DNA of 64,000 nucleotides, taken from NCBI GenBank assembly GCA_021613535.1, contig CP075493.1, positions 9,734,001 to 9,798,000 of the forward strand, written 5' to 3'. Under the pieces are notes generated by a model. The model saw nothing but the letters and a program-made list of their open reading frames with translations. It made no database searches and was not told where the DNA came from. This DNA comes from Adineta vaga (taxonomy: Eukaryota; Rotifera). This document shows positions 24,901 through 38,100 of the stretch, piece by piece; positions within the stretch are counted from its first letter, which is position 1; every line of letters starts with the position of its first letter. The position numbers and the translations under genes were made by a program.

Positions 24901-27072
24901 GATCTTTCTTGCTTCGCTCATGTGATTTTGGCATCTGATTAAATACACCTGTGATGATGATATTTGTTCACTGAAGAAGAAAGAAAAAAGAAAGAAAAAA
25001 AAACGAAAAGAAATATCTGTGACATTAAAATGAGAAATAAAATGACGATGACATTAACAATTCAACAGAAAAAAAGAATAGAAAAGATAGTGACATTTAT
25101 TCAGATTTTCTGATCATCTTCTTCTGTATTATGACCAATGGATATTATGAATTAATGGATTTTAATCTTCTTGAAACTTTTGTAAACACATACTTACATT
25201 GTAGGTTTTCTTTTTCTATTTTGCTCTTGAGATTTTGATACAGACGATAAGACCGATGATCGTAATCGATCAATCGTATGATTAGATTTGATTGGATAAG
25301 TTTATCAAATAATTTTATCCAATCCTGTGTCTTTTAGATTGAGTCGTAGCAGAAAGTAGTCGATAATCGATGAGTCCATTTGAAAGTTTTTTTTTACCGA
25401 ATCTATCCCAAGAAGAAATCGTTCACGAAATTTTCTGTACTACATACCGTGTATTCTAACGTTGATGAGGCTAGCAATGACGATGACGACTGTCTCGTCT
25501 CAGAATATATATACATGTGCTCTAATGCTGAACTTTCGGTGTGCTATTCACTGATATTTAGAAGCGAAAAGTCAATGTATTATCAATGAGAATATCATCG
25601 TTTTTTTTTCTCTTTTTTTTCCTCTCTTTTTCTTGGTGGCCACTGTCTATATGAATGTCTTTATGTACATGCACAACGATAAGGTCGCGTCATTTCTAAA
25701 AATGTTAAACATTCTTTTTGTGCCATTTTGGGTACATGCCCGCCTGCTGTCGTCATCGTTGCGCGACAACAAAGGTTAGTTATGTTTAATTTCTATATTT
25801 GGGTGTCCATCGTCGCCATACTGTGGTCATATGACCTTTTTTCTATTCGTTCTGAAAACTAATATTAAAAAACTTGTGCCTGTCAATCATTGACACACAT
25901 GTGTTTAATAGCGGCAAATTTGTTTTTATTGAAATGATCCTCGTGTAAATGATCGATACATGTGTATACATTACTATAGTTAATGAAGTTTAAGAAGTGT
26001 GCGTGTTGGCGGCATGACTAATTTCTTAGCTGTGATCTTGATAAAATAATTATAAAAACATTGAATTAGGATGAGTAAATTTAGTAAACTGAGCATTTCT
26101 TTATCCACTTGTTATGTCCTTATCTCTATATATAGATTTACTAAATCGATTTTTCTCTGAACTTTTCCGATAGAAAATGCTGATGATAATGATCAATGAC
26201 TATATAATTGAGTTCGAAGAAACTATTTCATTTGTCGTTGAATGAAGGCAAAATAAAGAAGAAGAAGAAGAAAACTAACATTCTTGTCTATGAGATAAAT
26301 CATCGGTTTTTTTTCATGTTGAATATGTTTTGTTTTCTCATTCATCATTCGTATGTTCAATGCTTTTTCGTGTGTTGACAGGATACTAGTTGTTACAGTT
26401 CAACTCGCATTGACGTGCTGTCCCTTTCGGATATCCTGTACATATCATCATCAAACGTCGAACATACCGCACATACATACGTCAAAACATATGCATACGT
26501 TGTCAGTTCGTCAAATTAGCTGCGAGATATTTAGCAGTGATCATTATTTTGTTCTTTCGTTGTAAGGAAGAAATAAATCTGGAAATAATTTTAGATCAGG
26601 AGTCTATATCATCTTTAATGAATGAGAAAGCGACCAACACGTGTTCATACTGTTAGAATCAACAATGAGAGATGCATATAATGTAAACATTTCCGTAGAC
26701 AGATACAAAGATCTGGTCAAATTAAAAGCAAGTCTCTAATTAACTAGAGATTATAAAAAGAAAAGAAGGAAGCGAAGAGTAAATTAGTGAGTGATAATGA
26801 TGATGAGCATGAACAGTAATATGAGATGGGATGAGAGAGAAAGAAGAATAAGCAAGTAAACGCGTGCCAAATGCCACCAAAAATAAAGAGACTATCCGGC
26901 AATGTTCGTTAGTCGACCTTTACCAATTCTTACACGCAAATATTTGCTCTAGATTCATCATTACTACGTAGAATGATAAACAAAGAAATATAAATAAGAA
27001 ACATCATCAAATCAAAATGAATTTAAAAAAATAAATAAAAATTTGCCATTCTTTTTCTTTAGTGCACGTATC
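21977..27072. other. Gene-free 5.1 kb upstream of the NR4A receptor; probable regulatory region and 5' UTR intron
   Basis: No reading frame here resembles a protein. The stretch has many short simple repeats: GA/GAAA near 23970-24010, CT near 24650-24665 and GAA tracts near 26260. Poly-T and poly-A runs flip strand several times. A consensus acceptor (ttctttttctttag, ending at 27062) lies 10 nt before the NR4A start codon, so at least one 5' UTR exon, or a trans-splice site, is expected. A half CRE (TGACGTG) is at about 26412. I see no tRNA or transposon. Confidence 0.5.
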
Positions 27073-29717
27073 ATGAATACAGATAATCTTGGCGTTAGTG
27101 GAGCAGGTCTCGGTGTCACCAATGATCCCTATGGGCATCATCATCATCACCTAACTCATCCTCATCTTCTTCCACCTCATCATTCACAACATTCATCAGC
27201 ACTCTATTGTTCTTCGTCCCATCCTTATACGGAATTATTTTCTCCATTTTCTACTGATTTTATCGCATCACACGATACAAGCTCGAATAATGGTGTACCT
27301 ACAGATTATTTAACTCTACAAAATTCGCTTGATTATGTTGTTTCACAGCATCATCATCATCACCATCAACAACAACAGCAACAACAGCAACATCTTCATC
27401 AAATAACATCATCATCAAATGGCGAACGAATGCCATCTTCTACTGGCACAGGTATTACTGGTTCGGATTCTTCTCCATCGCATTCATTTGCAACAAGCAG
27501 TGGCTATTCATCAGCAGCTGATTATTACAATACATCAATATTAAATTCCAAGACAGGTCACAATAATGCAAATACATCGAGTACAAATAACTCGATCAAC
27601 AATAACAATAATAATAATAATAATACACCGACCACAAATACAAGTAGCCATAGTCCATATGATGGAACATCAACAGCAAGTACATCATCACCACCACAAT
27701 CTACAGGATATTTACCGACAACTATTAAACAAGAAACAATGATGCCAGGCACATTTGCCATCGATCCGCATAGTAATTATGGTACGTTTTAAATCTACAT
27801 CTTTCATTTCATTTCATCATATTTTCTCCTCTTTTTTTGTTCATCAATAGGAAACATTAATGGTTCATCAACGGTAACCAATCTTGGATCAACAAACAAT
27901 TCGAATAATCCAAATTTTGGTCTCGGTGGTGTTGATGATTATAGTTCTTCATTATATCATTCATCTGCAGCAAATGGCTATCCATCTTATTCAACAACAG
28001 GTCTTTTACAAACAACTTATCCTGTTGGACAATATGGTGTTTCTCATTCTGATCAAATGCGATTGTATAGTTCACAATTAAAACATGATTTTGGGTAAGA
28101 AAAATAAAATTTAGATAAGATCAATATTGAAAAAGTTCTTTTTGATGTTTAGCATTGATATGCGTTTTAAATTAGTTGGTAATCAACGTGTCTCACCAAA
28201 TGCGGAAGTCTCTCCATCACAACTATGTGCTGTTTGTCAAGGTAAATTACTCCTTATCATATTCAAATAATAATATCTGTATCCCACTATTTATTTACAG
28301 ATTCAGCTCAATGTCAGCATTATGGTGTTCGAACTTGTGAAGGTAAATTCATTATCTGATTATTTTTTTTCTTCTTCTTATTCTTTCGGTCTTTTTCCTA
28401 GGATGTAAAGGATTCTTCAAAGTAAGTTGAATTCTTCTATTGAAGAGATAATCTCTTTCAATCGGATATCTAAATAGAATTGTTTCATGTTTATTTAGCG
28501 AACAGTACAAAAGAATGCTAAATATGTATGTTTGGCAGATAAAAATTGTCCTGTAGATAAGCGACGTCGAAATCGATGTCAATATTGTCGATTTCAAACA
28601 TGTATTGCTGTTGGAATGGATAAAGAAGGTATGTTAGAAGATGATCTTAATCATCTATTCGTTTTTGTTTCTAGTTGTTCGGACTGATGCATTGAAAGGT
28701 CGTCGTGGTCGTTTACCATCAAAACCAAAATGTCCGAGTAGTCGTCAACCGAATAGTTTTCAAACTCAATTCTGTCGTTTCTTTAATGATTCCATACCAA
28801 ATCCGGCCAATCTTGATTTTAGCAAATTAAATGTAAAGAATTTGTTTATTTCGAATTGAAGAATTCTATTTGTTTCTTTTGATTTTAGTATCGAACAGTG
28901 ACAAATAAAGAAAGTTTATGTGAAGAAAAATTACTTGTTTATGATGCTTTTACACGTTCATGCGATATAATTAAACAATGGGTCGATAAATTTTCATTAT
29001 TCTATTCCATTCAAAATAATGAACGTGATCGTTTATTTTCGAATTGTTTATTAGAACAAATTGTATTTCGTACGGCCATACGTCTTGATGGTGATCGAGT
29101 TGTACTATGTTCTGGTATCGTTGCACATAAAGTTCAAGTTAATTATTTACTTGGTGATGTAGCACAACTTATTTACGATTATGGATCAACATTAAAAATG
29201 CATAAAATTGATTCAATCATCGCAGCAACACTTGCATCAATATTATTATTAGATTCAAATAATTCTGGTAAGAATTCATCGGATTTGTCGTCGATAATTC
29301 ATAGGGAAAAATATTCACTCATATTTTAGATTATGTTTATCATCGAACACCATTATCATCAACAGTTACTGAACTTTATCAAAAAATTGTTGATTCATTG
29401 AAAGACTATTTAAAACAACAACATGAAGATAGTTCAGTTTATTTGCAATTATTAGATCGGCTGAACGAAGCCAGACGTATTGCACACATTTTAAGAAAAC
29501 GCCTATCACTCTATCGACATACAACTGGATTAAGCAATACAATGAATACATTACTTGATCTTGTGTATGTAAAAATAAAATTAAAAAAAAAACTTTATAT
29601 ATTATTTGTTTTCTTTCTCTCATCTTTTCTAGATTGGAATGTAAACCAATTTCAAATGATTTACAATCGAATAACGAAGAAAATTCAACGTTACCATTTA
29701 TTCAATATGATCTATGA
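27073..29717 (+). CDS. NR4A-group nuclear receptor (NGFI-B/Nurr1, DHR38-like)
   Basis: About nine exons. The long N-terminal region is low complexity: His runs (HHHHH near 27140 and HHHHHH near 27350), a Gln run, Ser/Thr stretches and an Asn run near 27600. The DNA-binding domain is spread over several tiny exons from about 28225 to 28760. It has both zinc fingers ([20 protein letters not shown], then [20 protein letters not shown]), the P-box [21 protein letters not shown] and the C-terminal extension [12 protein letters not shown], which is the NR4A A-box for monomeric NBRE binding. The ligand-binding-like domain (about 28890-29717) is very diverged, with recognisable helices such as [20 protein letters not shown] and [12 protein letters not shown]. 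The last exon, with donor TTGT|gtatgt, ends [12 protein letters not shown]4A receptors are ligand-independent, rapidly induced transcription factors. Confidence 0.9.
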
Positions 29718-31954
29718 CCACATTTTTTTTCTTTTCATTTCTCTTCCTATTTATAAACTTTTCTTCCAAAAGTATTATTTCAATCGATTGCCACCATCAC
29801 CGATGTTCTTCAGTAGTTATTTAAGTCATACGGGTCACACCTTTGTTTGTCTTCCATAACCTACACCTCTACACACCTTCAAGATTCTTTTTTGATTGTC
29901 TTTCGTTCTTGTTGTTGTACAGCACTTGATTAATAATGATGATAATAACGACTGAGGGACAAACATATACATCCAAAAACAAAACCGTATTTTCTCTTCC
30001 GTTCGGTCTTCCACATCAAACCCTTTCATCTTCACTGTCACTAATTTGACCGATTTGTTCTTATTGCTTGTATACAACCTTTGTGGTCTTTATTCTTTTT
30101 TTTTCATTTCCTATTATCTTTGTTATTGAAACAGAGATTGCTTTGCTCTTTTTCTTTTCTACTAAATATTATGCGCAACGAAAAAAAGGAAATTCAATAA
30201 AATAAATTATAGAAAATGAATCCGTCAATATTCATTCATATGTTTTACAATAATTCGTCTGAAGGATTTTATCGAATTCTATCAATGTTTCAACAGTATA
30301 GTCGAGATTTCGAGACTGAACTATTTATATAAGATATACATCTAAGAATGATTCTATTATATGAATATACGATTTTAGAACTCATTTCTAATAAATCGAA
30401 TCGGATCGAATTCATTGATACAACAACTCGTTTGATCATTATAAAGATTCTTGAAAATTGTATTATTAATTATTAAGTCAAATGATGAATTATTGTATTC
30501 GTGGAAGATGTTCTGTATTTTTGAAGCATAATAAGATCACTGAGGAATCCAGTACTAGGGATTATGCTGTAGGCGAATTTCTACAAGTACTTGACAATCA
30601 ATTCTCAAAACACCGAATAAAGTTGGATTTATATCAATAGTAGTTAGAAATTGATTAATCGACATGTATCAATATTTGATCATAGAGGATATTCTGGAAG
30701 TGGATAATTCATTCAAAACTTCGATTTTTATTGAAGAGGAACTATTTGAACTGGTTCTCTTCGTATCAGTGCTCAATTCTATGACTATCATTTCACTTTT
30801 GCCACCAGTTTACAACGTAGATGTCTCAGAAAGATGTTCTATTTTGCCTTGTTTTTTGCGTAGTTACAAATAAATTGAATTAACTAATCAAAGAAAGAAA
30901 CTTTCTGTTTGTTTGTTTCTTGTATGTAATCAAGAAATGTGAGACAGGTGTGTCTCGATGTTCGCTAGCGTGGGTTGTTTGTTTTTCTTGGGTATATGAA
31001 TGTGTTCGATGTACACTGGCAATTATCATCACGATGATATTTGCCGAAATGTTACCAGTGTATTGGTATATATATATATATGGTACGTATACAATCGACA
31101 ACCGTTTTGAATTACAAGAGAAGAAAAAAAAAACTAAAAGGGCGATTTGGTATCTCATTCCTTCGATCATCGTTGTTCTGTATCGATAATTATATTTCTT
31201 AAAGTTTTTCGTTTCTCCTTTTTTTATATGTTTAGTTTCGATTTTAATAATTGTATGTTTAAATATGATTGTAAAAAGAGCAATCGGATGCCGATCTAGC
31301 AATAATGGCGTCGTCAATGTCATGTCCTTTACTTAGAACAAAAGAAATTGTTCTTTCTCGACTCCAATCACCAACCAATCAAACAATGTATGTATAAACA
31401 CATATGCCAATCTTGTCGTTTTTTCCGGTAGTATTGATGTGTTCTCTATACTCATCATCTATCTGGTTACAAATGTTCTTTATTTGATATGACTACAAAG
31501 ATGGAAGCATGAGCAGAGAGAGAGAGAGAGAGAGAACGATGGAGAGAAACTTTTCACCGATGTTGTCATCGCGGGTGCCATATCATCATCATCACCATCA
31601 CAATAACATTGCCTGAAGGTTTCATCTACCACCAGTTGCAACTAATCAGGCTACTTTTGCGTCTCACCAATGTTGATCTCTATCTAGACATCTATTCTTT
31701 CATTCAGCTTTTTCTTGTATGGTATGTGCACCTTATTCTATTTGTACATTTTTTCTTGATGCACTGATGATGAAGATGTGTAATCAAAGGAATGAGAGAG
31801 AAAGAGTAAGACAACAACAGGTGTTCGTGTCTGTTATATAGTGCTATTAAGAAACAGAAAAGTATGCGTATGTTGCGCCTATTGTTAGTCAATAGAAAGA
31901 GATACAAACTGCTCAAAATACATCAATTGTCTATTGTTCTAGAAACAATCAGTA
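29718..31954. other. Intergenic between NR4A and DMRT
   Basis: Holds the NR4A 3' UTR (AATAAAATAAATTATAG near 30198 is a likely poly(A) site) and the upstream region of the DMRT gene. There is a GA dinucleotide run near 31515-31535 and TA repeats near 31068-31081. Just before the DMRT ATG there is an acceptor (ctattgttctag). No coding sequence supported. Confidence 0.5.
31515..31535. repeat. (GA)n microsatellite
   Basis: Uninterrupted GA dinucleotides of about ten units, upstream of the DMRT gene. Confidence 0.8.
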
Positions 31955-32883
31955 ATGTGTGACGAAACCGAAGAAAATCTTATTGAAGACACAGATTCAG
32001 AAGATGAAACAACAGGTATTATGACTGATACAACAACATCAATAGGCAACTCAACAAGTACAAAAACGGTCGTTAACGGACGAAAATCTCTTCGAACACC
32101 TAAATGTGCACGTTGTCGAAATCATGGTGTTGTCTCTTGTCTAAAAGTAAATATGTATATATGAGAGGCAAAATTAATCTTTTTTCGGTTTGTATTTATT
32201 AGGGTCACAAAAAATATTGCCGCTGGCGTGATTGTACGTGTGCAAGTTGTTTATTAGTTGTCGAACGACAACGCATTATGGCTGCTCAAGTAGCTTTACG
32301 TAGGTACGTTAAATTATCATAAAACAAAATGATAATATAGCATTTCATTAAATCTGATTTTCTTTAGACAACAAGCAACAATAAATACAAATAAGACAAC
32401 AACAGTGACAAACAGTAATAAATATCGAAGTTCAGCTCTATTTTTAGAACAAAAACGTCTTGCTGTACAAAAGAATTTAAGACAATTACAAGAAAGTTCC
32501 ATATCCCGCGATGTTATTCGAAGTAAGATACCATCTCTGATCGTATGTCTTTCATAAAACGTTTGTTTTTTTTCTATTTTGTGTTGCAAGGTCTCAAAGC
32601 TAAAAGTCATAAGAATGAAAACAATAGTTTAAATCGTTTTGCTACGACTCCAGTTCTGAATGATCGATTACGTAAACGTCGTTGTTTTGCTGATAAAGAA
32701 TTGGACAATATTCCGGCAATAGCAACAACAATTGAAACAATGGTAGTCAACAGTGCTTTTCGTATGGCAAATTTATCACGTTTTCGTACACGAGATACTT
32801 TAGTATCATCATTTTCGACGAATAAATCAACACAAAAGAAATTGACTGATTTTTCTGTCGCGGCCATTATTGGTCAAAGTTAA
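31955..32883 (+). CDS. DMRT family (DM domain) transcription factor
   Basis: Four exons, about 240 residues. After an acidic start ([19 protein letters not shown]) the DM domain spans the first intron: [18 protein letters not shown], then [20 protein letters not shown] and [14 protein letters not shown]. All Cys/His zinc ligands of the intertwined DM motif are present. After the domain the protein is basic, with [31 protein letters not shown] and a short C-terminal motif, [14 protein letters not shown], like the end motif of some invertebrate DMRT93B-type proteins. I see no DMA domain. DM proteins bind DNA in the minor groove and act in sex determination and neural or gonadal development. The initiating ATG is 11 nt after an acceptor. 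Confidence 0.9.
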
Positions 32884-33136
32884 TCTATTTTATACTGTTT
32901 TATGAAAAAATTATGTTTGAAAGAAATGAAAAAACTATTTTTTTTCCATGCCTACTTCTTTTTATGTGAACAAAATATGCGAGTGATATCTATTCTATGA
33001 TGGATAACTGAAGAATCAATGTTGAAAAAGAGAGATTTTTTTCGTTGTACCTGCAGGCATACAGTACGTAACAACGATCTTTAGATTGTGTCAATAGTCG
33101 ATCACATGCATCATTGAATGCATCGTTTGGAATTGT

Positions 33137-33162
33137 ATATATATATATATATATATATATAA
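33137..33162. repeat. (TA)n microsatellite
   Basis: About twelve TA units, followed directly by AAATATATG and then by the hairpin at 33167. Confidence 0.85.
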
Positions 33163-33166
33163 ATAT

Positions 33167-33215
33167 ATGTCGAGAGTAGATTCTTCTCAATAACCTTATT
33201 CACTACTCTCGACAT
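33167..33215. repeat. Perfect 13-bp inverted repeat (hairpin with 23-nt loop)
   Basis: atgtcgagagtag at 33167-33179 is exactly repeated as its reverse complement, ctactctcgacat, at 33203-33215. The stem is GC-richer than its surroundings and abuts a TA repeat. It could be an RNA hairpin in the 3' region of the DMRT transcript, a small ncRNA precursor or a replication slippage product. Confidence 0.7.
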
Positions 33216-33895
33216 TTATTTTATTGCCGTACTAGTAATGAGATCCGATGCATAGGCAACTTTGTTTTTTCTTTCAGGCAAATCCATCGTATAACCGTTG
33301 TTCATGTGACTATGCATTATTTCGATAGAACAGGTAAGTATCGAAAACTAATAACTCTGTGACAATTTCAGATTCTTGAATATGAATACTTATGTGATAA
33401 ATTTGACCGATTAATTCCGACTGGAAAAGAATGAGTGGATAAGTACGGTGTCATCAGAAATATAATGTAACATTTAAACAATTTTTTCAGTATGTTAAAC
33501 ATTAGCGTAATTGAAGTTAAGAGTATGTGTATCATGTAATTAAAATTAATATCTCGCAAAGATTTTTGAATTACTTCTTTTTTAATAAAAAGTTTTTTGT
33601 TAATTAAATAATAATCTGATAAATTATTAGCTGCGTTATCTAGTACTTTTCATTATATCTTCACAGCTTCGAAAAATTAGCATTTAAATTTTTATATTTA
33701 AGTCAGTATTTCAAAACAAAACATAAGCTATTTAATTGTCATAGTGCCCGAAAACATTAAAATCTTACAATTAAAAATCTGCTAACTGAAGCTATTAATC
33801 CTATGTAATAGATGACATTTCTTCAACCAAATATAAGCTTACAAAACATGATAAAACGTTTTATTTCATAGAAGAATCAATCACAGTATAATGAA

Positions 33896-34186
33896 CTAAG
33901 AATGATTATTAGCAAGAAAAGTATTTCGATTGGTATCTATTTCCGTAGCCACTGTATTATATGCAGGTGGCGGCTGTTCCATTGGTATTGTCCAACACAT
34001 TTGCGGATGCTGTAATTGTTGATGAGGAGGTACAGACGGATAATATTGAGGATCAGGACACACGACGACTTGCATAGGATATGGCATAATATGTCGATGA
34101 GCATATTTTACACGTACTAAATATGCTACGATAGACATAAATATAGAAAAAACGGCTATTCCAATAAAAATTGAATACATAGTCAT
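33896..34186 (-). CDS. Small single-pass membrane protein with PPxY motif, unrecognised
   Basis: 96 residues: a short N terminus, one hydrophobic helix (MYSIFIGIAVFSIFMSIVAY), then a juxtamembrane basic patch (RVKYAHRH) and a Pro/Gln/Tyr-rich cytoplasmic-type tail (PYPMQVVVCPDPQYYPSVPP ... CWTIPMEQPPPAYNTVATE). PPPAY is a canonical WW-domain (NEDD4-type) binding motif, also seen in Shisa, WBP1 and VOPP1-like proteins, but no cysteine-rich ectodomain is visible here. The start at 34186 lies 11 nt after an acceptor (cggtacacacag). An additional upstream exon carrying an ectodomain cannot be excluded. Confidence 0.6.
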   Translation of the reverse strand: MTMYSIFIGIAVFSIFMSIVAYLVRVKYAHRHIMPYPMQVVVCPDPQYYPSVPPHQQLQHPQMCWTIPMEQPPPAYNTVATEIDTNRNTFLANNHS

Positions 34187-35157
34187 ATCTTTGAAAGATC
34201 TGTGTGTACCGTCGTAAGAAATAAGATAGAAAAGAGAAGTATGGAAAGTTTTATACTCGTTCACGGTCTCTTTTCACTAATACGAAGAAAAAAAGAATAA
34301 ACTCCGAGAATATTTTCTTTTCTTCGCGTTCAAGGTTACGCGGGTGACGATGATAACTCCATAAGCTCTGAAGTTTTTGCCTGCCTACATATAATTATCA
34401 TATTTGACAGTAGAATATTTTATGATGTTACGCGCCCTGTAGTGCGTAAAAGAAGAGAAATCCACGTGCTTTCTATTCTACACTGTGACAGACGGATTTC
34501 ATTTCTTTTTATTTTCTTCATAAGTATCTCATTTAATCTGACCTTTTTTTGAATTATTCTTCACGCCTGCGTACTTAACAAAGACTTATTATTATTATAA
34601 AGACAAAACGAACTTTGCCATGAGGATGAATCTTTTCCGAGTTAGCAAGTCATATATTTCATATTGACATCATAGATAGACGAGAGTCTAAATCTTAGAA
34701 GATTATGTTTAATAAGTAAGATATTTTAATCTTTCAATTGGTTTTCATCGACAAACTTTTCTTTTTATCGTTTGAGAAAAAAAAATAAGAAAAAAAATGT
34801 CAACAGCACATATGATAAGAGAATCAGAAGAAAAAGGGGAAAGAAACATCTAGACAAGACATTGAAAGCCCTAAAGCATTGGATGTGTCTTGTTTTGAAC
34901 TGTAGAAATACGAGATAGCCGTATTTACAACCATACGTAATTCCCAATATGGAGAGAAGCAAGAAAATGAACATTTCTATTCTAACAAAAAGGAAACGTG
35001 AAGAGAAAAAAAAACGGATACATATACAAGCATCTGCATAGAACGAATATCCCTGAAGGAAAAAGAATGGAAACAACAACAAAAAATAATATATAAACAC
35101 GTCACCAAATTCTTAAAGAACCGGACACGTTAACTAATAGAGAGAACTAAAGAAAAA
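34187..35157. other. Intergenic, no gene seen
   Basis: Upstream of the small membrane protein and downstream of the WD40 scaffold stop. Poly-A/T tracts occur around 34980-35010, and a long open but compositionally biased frame at 34765-35100 looks like chance. Confidence 0.5.
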
Positions 35158-38100
35158 TCATTCAGTAACAACGACAACAGTTGAATTTGTAGTACATTCG
35201 TCATGTTCTTGTTGATGATGATTATTATTGGAAATGCGTACATGAAGATCGGTAAATATCTGTTCAATATATTGCTTTAACATTATATCTCGACTATCTG
35301 AACTTTGCGAGACCTTATAAAGAAACAAGATATTGATGAAAATATCGTTGCAAAAAAATATTATCTTACTGTTGAATAAAGATTTTCTAATTCATTCAAT
35401 CGTTTATGAAGATCATCAACAAGATCATTGATAACTGGCATACGATCGTCATTGATAATTGATTCACTAAGAAAATTTTAAAGAGTCATAATTAAAATAG
35501 AGATTTGTAATTTTGAATCTATTTACTCGTCTTTTGTATCATTCATTGCTGTTTCTGATAATGCTGGTTGTAAAACTTTATGTACTTGTTTTATTTGTCG
35601 ATAGTCAGGTATTGAAATACTTCGACGAACTTTAATATCTTTTGAACTATCATTGTCATTTAATGTACAAGCTTGTAAATCATTTGCTGTTTCCAGAGAA
35701 TCAGAACTTTCAATTGAACATGTACTTGATGAACGTTTTGCTGGTTTATTTGGTGAACCTGGTATATCTTGAAGAAGCAATGGTTTTAAACCGAGTACAA
35801 CCGTTCGATAAAAACAATCTTGAGCCCATTTAGGCATTTGATCATTGGTTGTATTATCTAATTCTCGTAGTGGTAAACCGGATGATTCTTGTAAAGAGGA
35901 ATTTGATGTTAGATGATGATAATGTTTTGTTTGATCGTTCTCTTTCGTTTGATTTATTTTTGTTGGAGATGAAGTATTTGATGATGACGTGGATGAAGAT
36001 GATGATGGATGACTCGGTGCAGTTGGCAAATTGGGCGGACGTCGAGGAACACGAGAGATTTTTACTCGACGTAATGTTGTTACTTTTGATTGTGACATTG
36101 CACTAGCGGAAGAATAAGATTTTGTGTTGAACGAGATTTCGTCATGCTTTTAGAAACTGATATTGGACGCGTATCTGTAGGAATAACAGAAGGTACACGA
36201 CGTGCTTGAGTATTCATAGTTAATGATGTCGCAGATGTGGATGAAACAAAAGTTGGTACTGGTGGTGGAGTCGATGATGTTGTACCTTCACGAAGTTTAC
36301 TCATAGAACTGGATGTATGTGCTGCATAGGATGGAAGACAAGAATGAGATGAAGATGAGGATGTTGTGTCTCCAGTATTATTGTTCAGTGAAAGAGTTGA
36401 TGAACGAAAACGATCTTCAGATTGAGCTCGGTTACCTATTAAAAAAAAAGAAATATATAGAATGAATGAACAAATCAACATTGACTGACCACGAGTTTTT
36501 CGTGTTGTTGATGCTTTTGGTGGTGCTGTTTTCGGTTCAACGTTATTTGTCATGTTTGATTTTCCATTTTTATACGTGCGATTGGATGAAATAGAAAGAT
36601 CTTCTTGTGTCGTGCTTACTGATGTGCATAATGTTTCTGTCATTCTAAAAAGAATGAAATATTTATATAAAAATAATCTGATTGATTTGTTTTCGATATC
36701 GTACGTTATTTCTTTCGATACTGAACGAAAACGAGATGAAACACTTTTTCGTCGTTGAAGTTGCCGTGTGGAGAGTTCATCATCAATAGTTGTATTTTCT
36801 ATTAAATTCTCATGATCATAATTTTCTATAAAAAATGAATTTATTTTTCCATTTGTTGTATCTGCATTTGTTGTTGTTGGATCATCTTCTATAGAAAGAA
36901 AGATCTCAATATAAAATTTAGTAATAACAAGAAGAAACATGCCTTCATCGAGAAAAACCGATTCATCGTCTTGTGAACTTGCTGAACGAATCATTTTATC
37001 TGATGAACTAAAAATACAAAGGTTTTCACATTGTATAGAACATGCATATTTTGTACTTACTCTTCATTGACAATATCCGGCAACGGTGCACGTGTATTTT
37101 TTGAATCAAATGGCTAAAACAAAGTATACTCTTTGTATTGACATATTTTGAAAAATAAACTACAAACTGGTATCGAGGTTCTGCTGTTGCCCATAAACTA
37201 CGTTGCCGTTTTGATTGTGGTTGATGTTCTTCGATAATACTTGGTGTCTAGATGATAAAGACATGACTTCTTAAAATAACATAATATACACTATCGAGAT
37301 TATCTACCTGTGAAATTGATTCTTCCACTTCGGTACTAAAACAATATCATAGATGTTGTATATTTATCAAAAGAAATGAAACTTACATTTCCAAATCAGT
37401 TGATTTTGCTAATGATGCTGATTGTAATCGACAAAGAGATGGTACAATTGCCAATTCCGAAAGATTCCAAACGAAGATACAACTAAAATTTCCGAGAAAT
37501 AATGAAAGATAAAACAGAAAATCATTCAGTAATCTTACCTATCACCCGATATCGTATATAGATGATGTCCATCATGACTAAATTTTAAATCTGTAACAAT
37601 TTCACTATGACCACACAGTGATGCAACACATTCCGTTGTAATTATATCCCAAAGATAAACACATTTATTCGAACATGATGTAGCTAAGTATCGGCCTGAT
37701 GTGTCAATATCGATTTTGATTAAATAACCTGTATCGTCATTCATTGAACCCTTACATGTTCGAACTCGTTTACCATCTTGAGTATTATACACTCTATAAC
37801 ATAAGTACGTATGTATGAATACAAAGTATTTTGTTTTCATTTCTTTTTACCTAATCATTCGATCTTGACAAGCTGTGTAGACAAGTTCACGATTATGATC
37901 GATTGCTAGATCATAGAATGTTTGTTTTTCTACAATATTATTGGAACGAATGAATTGATATTTGCCATTTTCAGTCTACAAAAAGCATTGCAAATCTTTG
38001 TTATGTATTTTCTGTGACAAACGATAATGTCTTCTCTTACTTTAGAAATTGATCGAAATATCAATGATTTATCAGCACTACATGTAATTAATTGTAGATT

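Larger units (their letters stand above)
32884..33895. other. Convergent 3' flanks, AT-rich, with TA repeat and hairpin
   Basis: Lies between the DMRT stop and the stop of the small membrane protein on the other strand. It contains the TA microsatellite and perfect inverted repeat listed separately. The rest is AT-rich without recognisable content. Confidence 0.5.

Noticed and set aside
27558-27761. Minus-strand frame with [16 protein letters not shown]
   Set aside because: Antisense reading of the Asn-repeat codons in the NR4A N terminus.
34765-35100. 111-codon hydrophobic open frame on the minus strand
   Set aside because: Phe/Leu-rich because of poly-A tracts on the + strand; no splice or start context and no family resemblance.
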